Below, piece after piece: positions 6,007 to 12,717 of a DNA stretch of 12,717 nt (position 1 is the stretch's first letter; each line of letters starts with the position of its first letter). The position numbers and the translations under genes were made by a program. The stretch is from assembly GCA_964390795.1 (NCBI GenBank), contig CAYMLQ010000151.1:1-12717 (forward strand). Direction: 5' to 3'. The notes below the pieces were generated by a model that was given only the letters and a program-made list of their open reading frames with translations, did not search any database and was not told where the DNA came from. The DNA comes from CAYMLQ01 sp964390795 (GTDB lineage Bacteria > Verrucomicrobiota > Kiritimatiellia > RFP12 > UBA1067).

Positions 6007-7098
6007 ATGAAATGCGCATCCCTTATCTGCACGACGCTGGCATCCACACTGATGATCGCCGTCGGCTGCAAAAAGCCCACTGAATCAGTCGCTCCCGCTC
6101 AAGGTCCGACAAACGCCATCAACGCCGTTATCGAAGCCCCTAAAGACCCCAACGAAGTCGTCGCTTCCGTAAACGACGCGAAATATGTCCGTAAAGAAAT
6201 GGATGCCGTCGTCGACGCACTCCTTAAGGCGCAGAAAATCCCCGCCGAGCAGATGGCCGAGGCACGCAAGTACTTCGAGCAGCGCGCAGCCTACAGCTTC
6301 GTCATGAAGACCCTGATTCTGGCCGAGGTCAAGAAGCAGAACATCGAGATCACCGAAACGGACCGCAAGGCCCAGCTCGCCAAGATGGAAGAGGCTCTGA
6401 AGCCCCAGAACAAGACCGTTGAGCAGTACTTCAAAGATTCACCTCTCGGCGAAAAAGCCGCTCGCGCCGAGTTCGAGGACGGACTGCTGATCGACAAGTT
6501 GCTCCAGAAGAACGTGCTGGACGCCATCACCGTCGACGACGCCGACGTCAAGAAGGCGATTGACGAAGTTGTGAAGCAGAATGCCGATCTGGCCGAGAAA
6601 GGCAAGAACCTGGCCGCGGCCAACGCCGAGAAACGCGCGAAAATCCTCACCGTCAAGAAGCAGCTCGCCGAGGGCGGCGACTTCGCGGCGCTCGCCAAGG
6701 ATAATTCCGACTGCCCGAGCAGCCAGAAGGGCGGCGACCTGGGCGAATTCACCCGCGGTCAGATGGTCAAGGCGTTCGAAGACGCCGCGTTCTCGCAGGA
6801 GGTCGGCAAGGTCGGCGACATCGTCGAAACCCCCTTCGGCTTCCACCTGATCAAGGTGACCGCCAAGGGCCCTGCTCAGGAAGCCAAGGGCGACCAGCCC
6901 GCCAAGCCCGAGACGGTCACCGCCTCGCACATCCTCGTCAAGACCGAACAGGCCCAGCAGCCGCAGCCGGTTCCGACGGCTGAGCAGCTTCAGTCCAACC
7001 TGAAAAAGCAGAAGTCGCAGGAAGCGGTTCAGAAGTATCTCGAAGGCCTCAAGTCCGCCGCGAAGATCACGACCATCTTCCCTGATATGCCGATGTAA
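6007..7098 (+). CDS. Parvulin-type peptidyl-prolyl isomerase/foldase lipoprotein
   Basis: This 363-aa envelope foldase resembles SurA and PrsA. A signal peptide ends in IAVGC with Cys21 as probable lipidation site, then a linker (22-48). Helical chaperone segments (50-175) begin VVASVNDAKYVRKEMD. The parvulin core spans 214-284: LAEGGDFAALAKDNSD (220-235), KGGDLGEFTRGQMVKAFEDA (241-260) and TPFGFHLIKV (275-284). The first parvulin strand, normally ASHILV just before the core, is absent there; instead TASHILVKT lies after the core at 305-313 (His308), beyond a linker rich in Pro, Ala and Lys. The order therefore looks circularly permuted. The C-terminal helix VQKYLEGLKSAAKI (341-354) is the usual end of such proteins. 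GGAG at 5992-5995 is the SD, inside recO. An intrinsic terminator follows, so this is the last gene of the block. Confidence 0.9.
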   Translation: MKCASLICTTLASTLMIAVGCKKPTESVAPAQGPTNAINAVIEAPKDPNEVVASVNDAKYVRKEMDAVVDALLKAQKIPAEQMAEARKYFEQRAAYSFVMKTLILAEVKKQNIEITETDRKAQLAKMEEALKPQNKTVEQYFKDSPLGEKAARAEFEDGLLIDKLLQKNVLDAITVDDADVKKAIDEVVKQNADLAEKGKNLAAANAEKRAKILTVKKQLAEGGDFAALAKDNSDCPSSQKGGDLGEFTRGQMVKAFEDAAFSQEVGKVGDIVETPFGFHLIKVTAKGPAQEAKGDQPAKPETVTASHILVKTEQAQQPQPVPTAEQLQSNLKKQKSQEAVQKYLEGLKSAAKITTIFPDMPM

Positions 7099-7140
7099 AG
7101 CGTTGCGAACGGTTTCCCTCGTTGTAGCGGAAATGAAATG

Positions 7141-7174
7141 TGCGAGGCTCTCAGGAGTCTCGCATGTTTTTTTT
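7141..7174 (+). terminator. Rho-independent terminator after the foldase gene
   Basis: A 10-bp stem, TGCGAGGCTC (7141-7150) with GAGTCTCGCA (7155-7164), has one G-U wobble and a TCAG tetraloop. Eight T residues follow at 7167-7174. AAA at 7136-7138 lets it act weakly in the other direction. It separates the aroC-to-foldase block from the gntR promoter. Confidence 0.92.
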
Positions 7175-7180
7175 GCCCTC

Positions 7181-7210
7181 TCGACAAGCCCGCCGTCGAT
7201 TCGTTAAGAT
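7181..7210 (+). promoter_or_regulatory. Promoter for the GntR-family gene
   Basis: TCGACA (7181-7186, 5 of 6) and TAAGAT (7205-7210, 4 of 6) lie 18 nt apart, just after the terminator. It probably drives gntR and tilS. Assigned by consensus only. Confidence 0.4.
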
Positions 7211-7225
7211 GAAGACACTTCTTCA
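7210..7225. promoter_or_regulatory. Candidate operator palindrome, likely autoregulatory
   Basis: TGAAGA-CACT-TCTTCA is a perfect inverted repeat of 6-bp arms around 4 bp. It starts at the last base of the -10 and covers the expected start of transcription, where bound repressor would block initiation. FadR-type regulators bind short palindromes of this size, but the sequence does not match the FadR-like TnGTnnnACnA core. Binding by the GntR protein encoded 24 nt downstream is inference. Confidence 0.4.
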
Positions 7226-7248
7226 ATCAGCCCTTCAGGATAGATGCT

Positions 7249-7962
7249 ATGGCCAATTACAGTTTCCCTTCGAATGAGAAGGCCAAAAAGACGCTACACG
7301 CTGGCCACACGCTGACCCGACGGATCTACGATACGCTGCGCGAAGAGATCATCACCGGCAAACTCAAGCCAGGCGAGCGCCTCGTCCGCAAGACCCTCAG
7401 CCAGCGTCTCGGCGTCAGCCCTATGCCCGTCACCGAAGCGCTCTACATGCTCGAGATCGAGAACCTCGTCGAAAGCCTTCCGCTGTGCGGCAGCCGCGTG
7501 AGGCCCCTGACGATGGCCGACATCGAGAACGACCTGATGATGCGCGAGGCCATCGAGTGCCAGACCGCCCGCATCTGCGCCGAGAAAGCTACCGACGCCG
7601 CGCTGGCGCGGCTCCAGACCCAAGCCGTCAAGGTGGACCGCTACATGGCCGTCGACACGCCGGACCGTAAGCTCGGGGACGCGCTGCACCTTGAGTTCCA
7701 CCTCGACATCGCCAAAGCGTGCGGCTACCCGATCTTCGTGCAAGAGCTCCAGCGCGTCTGGTTCCAGCGCTATATGCAGCTCACCTTTTTCAAGGCCGTC
7801 AACTGCCTTCCGATCCCCGCGGACTGGCATCAGTCCCTCATCGGCGTCTTCCGCTCGCGCACGCCTGATCACGCCGAGCGCAGCATGCGCGAGCACGTGC
7901 GCTACGGCCGCGAGAACGATTGCCGCGCCCTCGAGAGCTATCTGAACGAGATGGCCGAATAA
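7249..7962 (+). CDS. GntR-family regulator, FadR/FCD subfamily
   Basis: This is a 237-aa ligand-responsive repressor or activator. The winged helix-turn-helix spans about 20-88: RIYDTLREEIITGKLKPGERL (25-45), the recognition region LSQRLGVSPMPVTEALYMLE (50-69), and the wing ending SRVRPLT (82-88). An FCD ligand-binding domain follows (94-230). The usual D-x-x-F-H metal motif reads HLEFH (147-151) here; with H194 and H216 this would give four His ligands. FCD proteins commonly sense organic acids or sugar acids; the ligand cannot be read. Start choice rests on AGGA (7237-7240), 8 nt before the ATG. tilS begins 7 nt after its stop, so both probably share a transcript; no functional link is obvious. 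Confidence 0.93.
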   Translation: MANYSFPSNEKAKKTLHAGHTLTRRIYDTLREEIITGKLKPGERLVRKTLSQRLGVSPMPVTEALYMLEIENLVESLPLCGSRVRPLTMADIENDLMMREAIECQTARICAEKATDAALARLQTQAVKVDRYMAVDTPDRKLGDALHLEFHLDIAKACGYPIFVQELQRVWFQRYMQLTFFKAVNCLPIPADWHQSLIGVFRSRTPDHAERSMREHVRYGRENDCRALESYLNEMAE

Positions 7963-7969
7963 CACCGGT

Positions 7970-9430
7970 ATGGAAGCTCGAACGCCCCACACCACCTATT
8001 GCGATGAGCCGGAAGACCTTTCCGAAACCCTGCGGGCACACCTCCGGAGGCACAGGTTGCTGAGCGGTGTCACCCGCTTGGGTGTCGCAGTCTCCGGTGG
8101 GGCCGATTCCGTTGCGCTCTTTCATCTGCTGCTGCCCGTCTGCAGACATGCCGGCATCCACCTGACCGTGCTGCATCTGAATCACGGCCTGCGGCCGGAG
8201 GCAGTCCAAGAAGCCGCGTTTGTGCGGACTCTGGCCGCGTCGGAGGTTGTTCCATGTCTCAGCGAAACGCTCCGCCTCGCGGAACGCGAAGCGGACGGGA
8301 CATCGCTGGAGATGGCGGCGCGCGCCGCGCGCCAGGCGTTTTTCGCGCAATGCTGCCGTGAAGCCCGGCTGGACGCGGTTGCGACCGGTCATCAGGCCGA
8401 CGACGTGGCGGAGACCTTGCTGCTGCGGCTGTCACGCGGGGCTGGGTGCGCCGGGCTCTCCGGGCTCCGGCCCCGTTCAGCGGCCTCGCAGGCTCACGCG
8501 CGTCTTGCAGGCCACCCCTTTTCCTTCATCCGTCCCTTACTCCCCCTTTCTGGCGCGTCGCTGCGCGTATGGCTACGCCAGCGCGGCGCGTCGTGGTGTG
8601 AGGACGCCTCCAACCTCGATTGCGACATTCCTCGCAACCTCGTGCGCAACTCCTTGCTCCCTCAGCTCGAGTCGGCGTGGGGCCGCTCGCTCCGACCTAA
8701 CCTCTGCCGCTCGGCTGAGATCCTTTGCGCGGAGGATGCGCTGCTGGACACACTCGTTGAGGCCCGCATGCGGCGGATCTGCCCCGCGGCCACCGTTGAT
8801 GTCGGGCGCCTGATGCGGCAGCCCGAAGCAATGCAGCGGCGCATCCTGCGCCACTGGCTCTTCCGGCAGGAACTGCCTGAAGCCTGCGGGTTTGACAGCG
8901 TATCCCGACTTCTCGACCTCTGTCACGGCCGAGCGGACTTTAGGCTGCAATTGGCAACCGCGCTTCACGCGGTTGCCGAAGGCGGGATGTTGAGCCTGGC
9001 CCGCGCCGGCCGCGCGACTCTTGCTGAAGCCGTCCTCCCGCAGCGCGGCCGCCTGCTCTGGGGCGACGTCGAAATCGTGGTTGCTGAGGCCTGCGGCGTC
9101 TCAGTCGAGGCTGGTGGCGTCGGCGTCTACCCTGCGGTCTGCACGCTCGACGCGGCCGCCCTACAGGGGCGTTTCCTATGCGTCAGGGCCCGAAGGCCCG
9201 GTGACAGGATCTTCCCGACAGGCATGGACGGCTCGAAAAAAATCCAAGACCTCTTTGTGGACGCTAAGTTTGCGGAAAACCGGCGCGACGCGATGCCCCT
9301 CATCGTCTGCGACGACGAGGTTGTCTGGGTGCCCGGCTATCGCATTTCTCGCCATTTTGCGGTGTCCGCCCCCGACGCGCCCAGTCTGCGCCTCACGGTC
9401 TCCGACGCCTCCGCCGCCTTGCGGTCTTGA
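7970..9430 (+). CDS. tilS: tRNA(Ile)-lysidine synthase
   Basis: TilS uses ATP and lysine to convert the wobble cytidine of the CAU anticodon of tRNA-Ile2 to lysidine, an essential step letting it read AUA. The 486-aa protein has the N-type ATP pyrophosphatase domain: PP-loop SGGADS (42-47), VLHLNHGLR (67-75), EMAARAARQAFF (114-125) and ATGHQADDVAETLLLRL (138-154). The middle region (about 240-330) is the helical substrate-recognition domain. The C-terminal TilS domain includes RRPGDRIFPTGM and the following SKKIQDLFVDAK near 410-430. Length and order are normal for the long form. The ATG lies 7 nt after gntR with no clear SD, consistent with translational coupling. Residues 1-18 are not conserved-looking, so a slightly later start is possible. 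Confidence 0.96.
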   Translation: MEARTPHTTYCDEPEDLSETLRAHLRRHRLLSGVTRLGVAVSGGADSVALFHLLLPVCRHAGIHLTVLHLNHGLRPEAVQEAAFVRTLAASEVVPCLSETLRLAEREADGTSLEMAARAARQAFFAQCCREARLDAVATGHQADDVAETLLLRLSRGAGCAGLSGLRPRSAASQAHARLAGHPFSFIRPLLPLSGASLRVWLRQRGASWCEDASNLDCDIPRNLVRNSLLPQLESAWGRSLRPNLCRSAEILCAEDALLDTLVEARMRRICPAATVDVGRLMRQPEAMQRRILRHWLFRQELPEACGFDSVSRLLDLCHGRADFRLQLATALHAVAEGGMLSLARAGRATLAEAVLPQRGRLLWGDVEIVVAEACGVSVEAGGVGVYPAVCTLDAAALQGRFLCVRARRPGDRIFPTGMDGSKKIQDLFVDAKFAENRRDAMPLIVCDDEVVWVPGYRISRHFAVSAPDAPSLRLTVSDASAALRS

Positions 9431-9453
9431 ACTGGCATACCGATTGCTATATC
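9427..9453 (+). promoter_or_regulatory. Possible promoter for the glycosidase gene
   Basis: TTGAAC (9427-9432) overlaps the tilS stop, and TATATC (9448-9453) follows after a short 15-nt spacer. TGC directly before the -10 makes an extended -10. Transcription would start close to the ATG at 9463, giving an almost leaderless message. The match is weak. Confidence 0.25.
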
Positions 9454-9462
9454 CTTTGCATC

Positions 9463-11778
9463 ATGCACTTCTTTCCAGTGAATCAGACCCTTCTTTGTGT
9501 TCCCCTGTTTCTCGCTCTGGTCTGCCCCGACACACGGGCCGAGCGGCTTCCACTTTCCGTGACGCCCGCCGGTACCGTTGCCGCCGCACCGCTGCCACAC
9601 GAGGTTGCGCTCGTCTTTCCAGGCGAGAATAATTTCACGTTCCAGGCGCCTCACGCCACCAACTGGCTCAGCGGAGAAGCGCTCCACGTCACGCTGGTCT
9701 GGCCTGCGGACGCTCCCGCCTACTCGGGCAGCCTCGTCTGGCTCAAGGACCGGGACGATTATTGGCACCAGCACCTCGTCCCCGGCTTTCTCAAAGCCGG
9801 AGAGACCAACACGCTCACCATTCCGTTCCAGCCGGGAGCATCCGGCTGGCAGACGCCAGGCCACTCCCTCGCCTGGCACCACCGCGTGCGTCTCAACCCG
9901 CAGTCCGTCGGCCTTCGCGTGTTCGCTGACACAGCTTTTACCGGCAAGTGCGTTCTGGTGTCGGCAACCCTCGAGACCCGCCCCGACACAGCGCCTCCTG
10001 TGATCGCCAAAGTCCGGCCTGTAACAGCCGCAGCCCAAGCGCTCTCACTCTTCGAACTGCGCTTCGACCTGCCCGACCGCTACGCGAACCCGTTCGACCC
10101 GACCCAGATCGACGCGGGCGCCCGCATCGTGACTCCGGACGGCGCGACCAACACCGTTTACGCATTCTACTATCAGCCGCACTACCGCCTCGAGGACGAG
10201 CTGGGCAAGCCGGTCGAACCGGACGGCCCGCCGGAATGGCGCGTCCGCTACTGCCCGCGCATACCGGGCGAATACACCGTCTCGCTCTACGCCCAAGACG
10301 CGCAGGGCGCAACACAGGCCACCAGCGTCCTGCGCTTCACTGCGGCGCAGGCCGCCCCCGACGCCCTGCGTTTCGTGCGCGTGTCGCAAAAAGACCGGCG
10401 CTACTTCGAGTTCGATGACGGCTCGCTCTTCTACCCCATCGGGCACAACGTCCGCTCAGCCACGGACGCGCGCATGGACGACAAGTTCCCCTGGGTCTTC
10501 CGCAAGGAGGAGGGCTCCACCGCCTACCGCCGCTACTTCAAAAGCATGCAGGACGCAGGCGAGAACCTCGCCGAGGTGTGGATGAGCGCCTGGTCGCTCG
10601 GACTCGAGTGGACCGAGGGTATCAGCGGCTACCACGGCGCGAACGACTATCAAATGGGTAACGCCTGGGAACTCGACCGCGTCATGGATCTCGCGCGGCA
10701 ACACCGCATCTACCTGAACCTCGTGCTCAACTACCACGGCCGCATCAGCACATGGTGCGACCCGGAGTGGCACCTGCATCCGTATAACCAGAAGACGCCA
10801 GGCGGCTGGCTCACCATGCCGCTCGAGTTCTTCAGCGACCCGCGCGCGATCGAGATGCAGAAGCGCTTCTGCCGCTACACGCAGGCGCGCTGGGGCTGGG
10901 CGCCGATGATCTTCGGTTACGAGCTGTGCAGCGAACTCAACCTGACCGGGCACGAAACCCACCATAAGACCCACTTCGTCCCCGAGGTCGTGGAGTGGTG
11001 CCGCATCCTCGGGGCCTACTTCAAGGCTACCGACCCGTACGGTCATCTCGTCTCCGCACATATCTCGAACGACTACAAGTTCCTCAATCCCGCCCTCTGC
11101 AACCTGCCCGAGATGGACTTCAACCCGCTCGACGCCTACCACCACGGCCAGCCCGAGCGCATCATCGACCTCACCGCAGCTACCGCCGACGCTGGACTGC
11201 CCTATAACAAGCCTATTCTCATCACCGAGTTCGGAGGCTCACCCATGGCCGCTGGCCGCGAGCATCTGATGATCGAGCAGCATGCGGCCATCTGGTCCGG
11301 CGCCTGCGTGCCGCTGGCCGGCATTCCCATGTTCTGGTGGTGGCAGGTTGTGGACGAGAACAACCTCTACGGACGTTACACCGCCGTGAAAGCGTTCATG
11401 GAGGGAGTCGACCCGCGCGACATCACGGCGAAACGCGTTCCCGTTACGCTGACGGTGCCCGACGGGAGCGACAAAAGCCTGGCGCAGAAGTTTGACGCGG
11501 TCTGCACCGCCTCGCCCGAAAAGGCGCGCGGCTACATCTACCCCAATCGCTTCGCGCGCGCCGGCGGCCCCGTCCCCGAGGCCGGCGCGCTGACCGTCAC
11601 TGTCGACGGTTTCACGCCCGGCATCTTCCGCGTCGAGTTTTTCGAGACCGAAACCGGCAAGGCGGTGCGCCGCTTCGACGTGCGCACCAAAGACAACCTG
11701 CTCGCCATCCCGGTTCCTCATTTCCGTTCGGACTGTGCCTTTAAAGTCAGCCTGCTCACGCCGGTCGCAAAGAAGTGA
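9463..11778 (+). CDS. Secreted GH5-like glycoside hydrolase with DUF5060-like domain
   Basis: This 771-aa exported protein probably cleaves polysaccharide. A signal peptide (1-26) has a likely cut after TRA. Residues 40-180 look like a beta-sandwich, possibly carbohydrate-binding. Residues 195-295 resemble DUF5060, with NPFDPTQID, VTPDGATN and WRVRYCP..PGEY. A GH-A-type TIM barrel follows (about 303-650), beginning YFEFDDGSLFYPIGHN (314-329). The candidate acid/base is E491 in FGYELCSELNL (484-494), where typical GH5 has NEP. The candidate nucleophile is E589 in ILITEFGGS (585-593). WWW (625-627) lies in the last barrel strand. Residues 655-768 form a small beta domain. The frame opens at TTG 9427, but the ATG at 9463 begins the signal peptide properly. 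It ends 10 nt before the next secreted protein. Substrate is unknown. Confidence 0.82.
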   Translation: MHFFPVNQTLLCVPLFLALVCPDTRAERLPLSVTPAGTVAAAPLPHEVALVFPGENNFTFQAPHATNWLSGEALHVTLVWPADAPAYSGSLVWLKDRDDYWHQHLVPGFLKAGETNTLTIPFQPGASGWQTPGHSLAWHHRVRLNPQSVGLRVFADTAFTGKCVLVSATLETRPDTAPPVIAKVRPVTAAAQALSLFELRFDLPDRYANPFDPTQIDAGARIVTPDGATNTVYAFYYQPHYRLEDELGKPVEPDGPPEWRVRYCPRIPGEYTVSLYAQDAQGATQATSVLRFTAAQAAPDALRFVRVSQKDRRYFEFDDGSLFYPIGHNVRSATDARMDDKFPWVFRKEEGSTAYRRYFKSMQDAGENLAEVWMSAWSLGLEWTEGISGYHGANDYQMGNAWELDRVMDLARQHRIYLNLVLNYHGRISTWCDPEWHLHPYNQKTPGGWLTMPLEFFSDPRAIEMQKRFCRYTQARWGWAPMIFGYELCSELNLTGHETHHKTHFVPEVVEWCRILGAYFKATDPYGHLVSAHISNDYKFLNPALCNLPEMDFNPLDAYHHGQPERIIDLTAATADAGLPYNKPILITEFGGSPMAAGREHLMIEQHAAIWSGACVPLAGIPMFWWWQVVDENNLYGRYTAVKAFMEGVDPRDITAKRVPVTLTVPDGSDKSLAQKFDAVCTASPEKARGYIYPNRFARAGGPVPEAGALTVTVDGFTPGIFRVEFFETETGKAVRRFDVRTKDNLLAIPVPHFRSDCAFKVSLLTPVAKK

Positions 11779-11788
11779 GGTCACGCAC

Positions 11789-12717
11789 ATGAACTGCGCA
11801 CCGCTCATTCCCCCGCTCGCCTTCGCGTTCGCGTTGCTTTCGCAGCCCGTGTCCGGGCAATCATTCAATATCGGCCCCAAGGGCGCGGGCGTTTACAACG
11901 ACACCATGCTCATCAATGCGCCCGCCCCCATCACGGTCGGGCGGGAACTTGAAATGTGCGAGCTTCCCGTGCGACAGTTCCCCGCACAGTTCTTCCTGAA
12001 TTACGGAACGAGCGGACGCTCCGGGCCCATCGCGCTGGCAGACGGCGCAACCGTAGGCTCCAACAAACAGAGCGCCTACACGCTGCGCATGGCCGACCAC
12101 GGGCAGCGCTTCACGCTTCACCCGGCGGCAGACACGAACGCCGCCTACGGGCCGTTCACCGCCACCAACGGCGCACCGGTGACGCTCGGAAACACCCGCA
12201 TGACCGTTGTGCGATTCCCGCCTCGCATGACCGTCTCGCTCGAGCATCCCAACCGGATCGCTCAGTCGCCGACCATCGGGATCGCCCCACTTACCCCAGC
12301 CGTTATCAAAGATCTCTACGGACTGCGCGTGAAATACGCGGGCCTCGCCAACCGTGTTGATGTCGACACCGCGGACGGCGTGCTTCAGGGTGTGCCCCGC
12401 ATCCACTCGCGAATCACGGGCAACTCCTCGTCCCCTGTCATCAAGACGTCCGGACGCGACAAGCAGAACGCCCTGAAAGGCGCGGAACTGAGTGCGATCA
12501 CCTTTCTGGATACGCTCTTCGCCCAAGCCTTCCGAATCCGAACTCAGGCCATCACCGACAACCTGACCTTCCACTACCAGATGCCAGCCGGCGACTACGT
12601 GCTCTGTGCCATGCAACGGATCAAGGAGCCGAACACGCCCGCCGGCGCAGGCTCCGCCACCGCCGTCTGGTGGACCCCCTTCCACTTCGACGGCGAGCAC
12701 CCGCTCTCGCTGGCGCT
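11789..12717 (+). CDS. Secreted protein of unknown family (C-terminus cut off)
   Basis: The frame is open from the ATG at 11789 to the window end (309 codons plus 2 nt), so the C-terminus is missing. Residues 1-24 are a hydrophobic signal peptide (LAFAFALL core, cleavage near VSGQ). The rest is rich in Thr, Pro and small residues and predicted mainly beta by eye: LNYGTSGRSGPIALADGATV, LRMADHGQRFTLHP, FHYQMPAGDYVLCAMQ and VWWTPFHFDG. I recognise no domain; no cysteine pattern or catalytic motif stands out. It starts 10 nt after the glycosidase stop on the same strand, so the two are probably co-transcribed, and a role in binding or displaying polysaccharide is a guess from context only. The SD is weak (GAGG, 7 nt before the end of the gap). 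A long opposite-strand frame here is a codon shadow. Confidence 0.75.
   Translation, partial: MNCAPLIPPLAFAFALLSQPVSGQSFNIGPKGAGVYNDTMLINAPAPITVGRELEMCELPVRQFPAQFFLNYGTSGRSGPIALADGATVGSNKQSAYTLRMADHGQRFTLHPAADTNAAYGPFTATNGAPVTLGNTRMTVVRFPPRMTVSLEHPNRIAQSPTIGIAPLTPAVIKDLYGLRVKYAGLANRVDVDTADGVLQGVPRIHSRITGNSSSPVIKTSGRDKQNALKGAELSAITFLDTLFAQAFRIRTQAITDNLTFHYQMPAGDYVLCAMQRIKEPNTPAGAGSATAVWWTPFHFDGEHPLSLA

Noticed and set aside
11861..12700. A 279-codon minus-strand frame opposite the last gene
   Set aside because: The plus frame has a signal peptide, an ATG 10 nt after the glycosidase and no stop to the window end; the minus frame shows no motif and no start signals.
1..12717. CRISPR, IS element, tRNA, prophage or defence genes
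   Set aside because: No spaced repeats, transposase or integrase motifs, cloverleaf sequences or known defence domains were seen on either strand.

Overview
The window is GC-rich and densely packed, with nine recognisable genes plus one secreted protein I cannot place. It looks chromosomal, from a Gram-negative bacterium. Three things suggest the PVC superphylum (Kiritimatiellota, Verrucomicrobiota or Lentisphaerota): a Tat-exported Gfo/Idh/MocA oxidoreductase, a XylR-type regulator (LacI-like sensor plus AraC HTH), and a secreted DUF5060-like/GH5-like glycosidase. This assignment is inference from gene content; there is no rRNA to confirm it. No mobile element, CRISPR array, tRNA or rRNA was seen, and no gap between genes exceeds about 150 bases.

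Layout. (1) 1-2160 is a divergent pair: a partial Tat-signal oxidoreductase on the minus strand and a XylR-family regulator on the plus strand. The spacer holds a good minus-strand promoter. Abutting its -35 is a pair of 11-bp direct repeats 22 bp apart, the expected arrangement for an AraC-type activator. (2) 2175-7174 is a housekeeping block. A strong sigma70-like promoter precedes aroC, followed by a fused shikimate kinase/3-dehydroquinate synthase (aroKB), recO and a parvulin-type foldase lipoprotein, and closed by a clear intrinsic terminator. The aroC-aroKB gap is filled by a heptanucleotide repeat array running almost to the aroKB start codon. (3) 7181-9430 holds a GntR/FCD regulator with its own promoter and a candidate autoregulatory palindrome, followed 7 nt later by tilS. 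(4) 9463-12717 holds a secreted GH5-like glycosidase and, 10 nt downstream, a secreted protein of unknown family cut by the window edge.

Working together: aroKB and aroC supply steps 2, 5 and 7 of the shikimate pathway. RecO acts in recombinational repair, the foldase in envelope protein folding and TilS in tRNA-Ile2 maturation. The two regulators and the two secreted sugar-related proteins at the ends suggest carbohydrate catabolism.

No wholly new multi-gene system is evident. The most unusual points are the foldase, whose parvulin domain appears circularly permuted, the heptad-repeat leader of aroKB, the enlarged lid in the AroK half, and the regulator/operator/promoter layout at 904-976.
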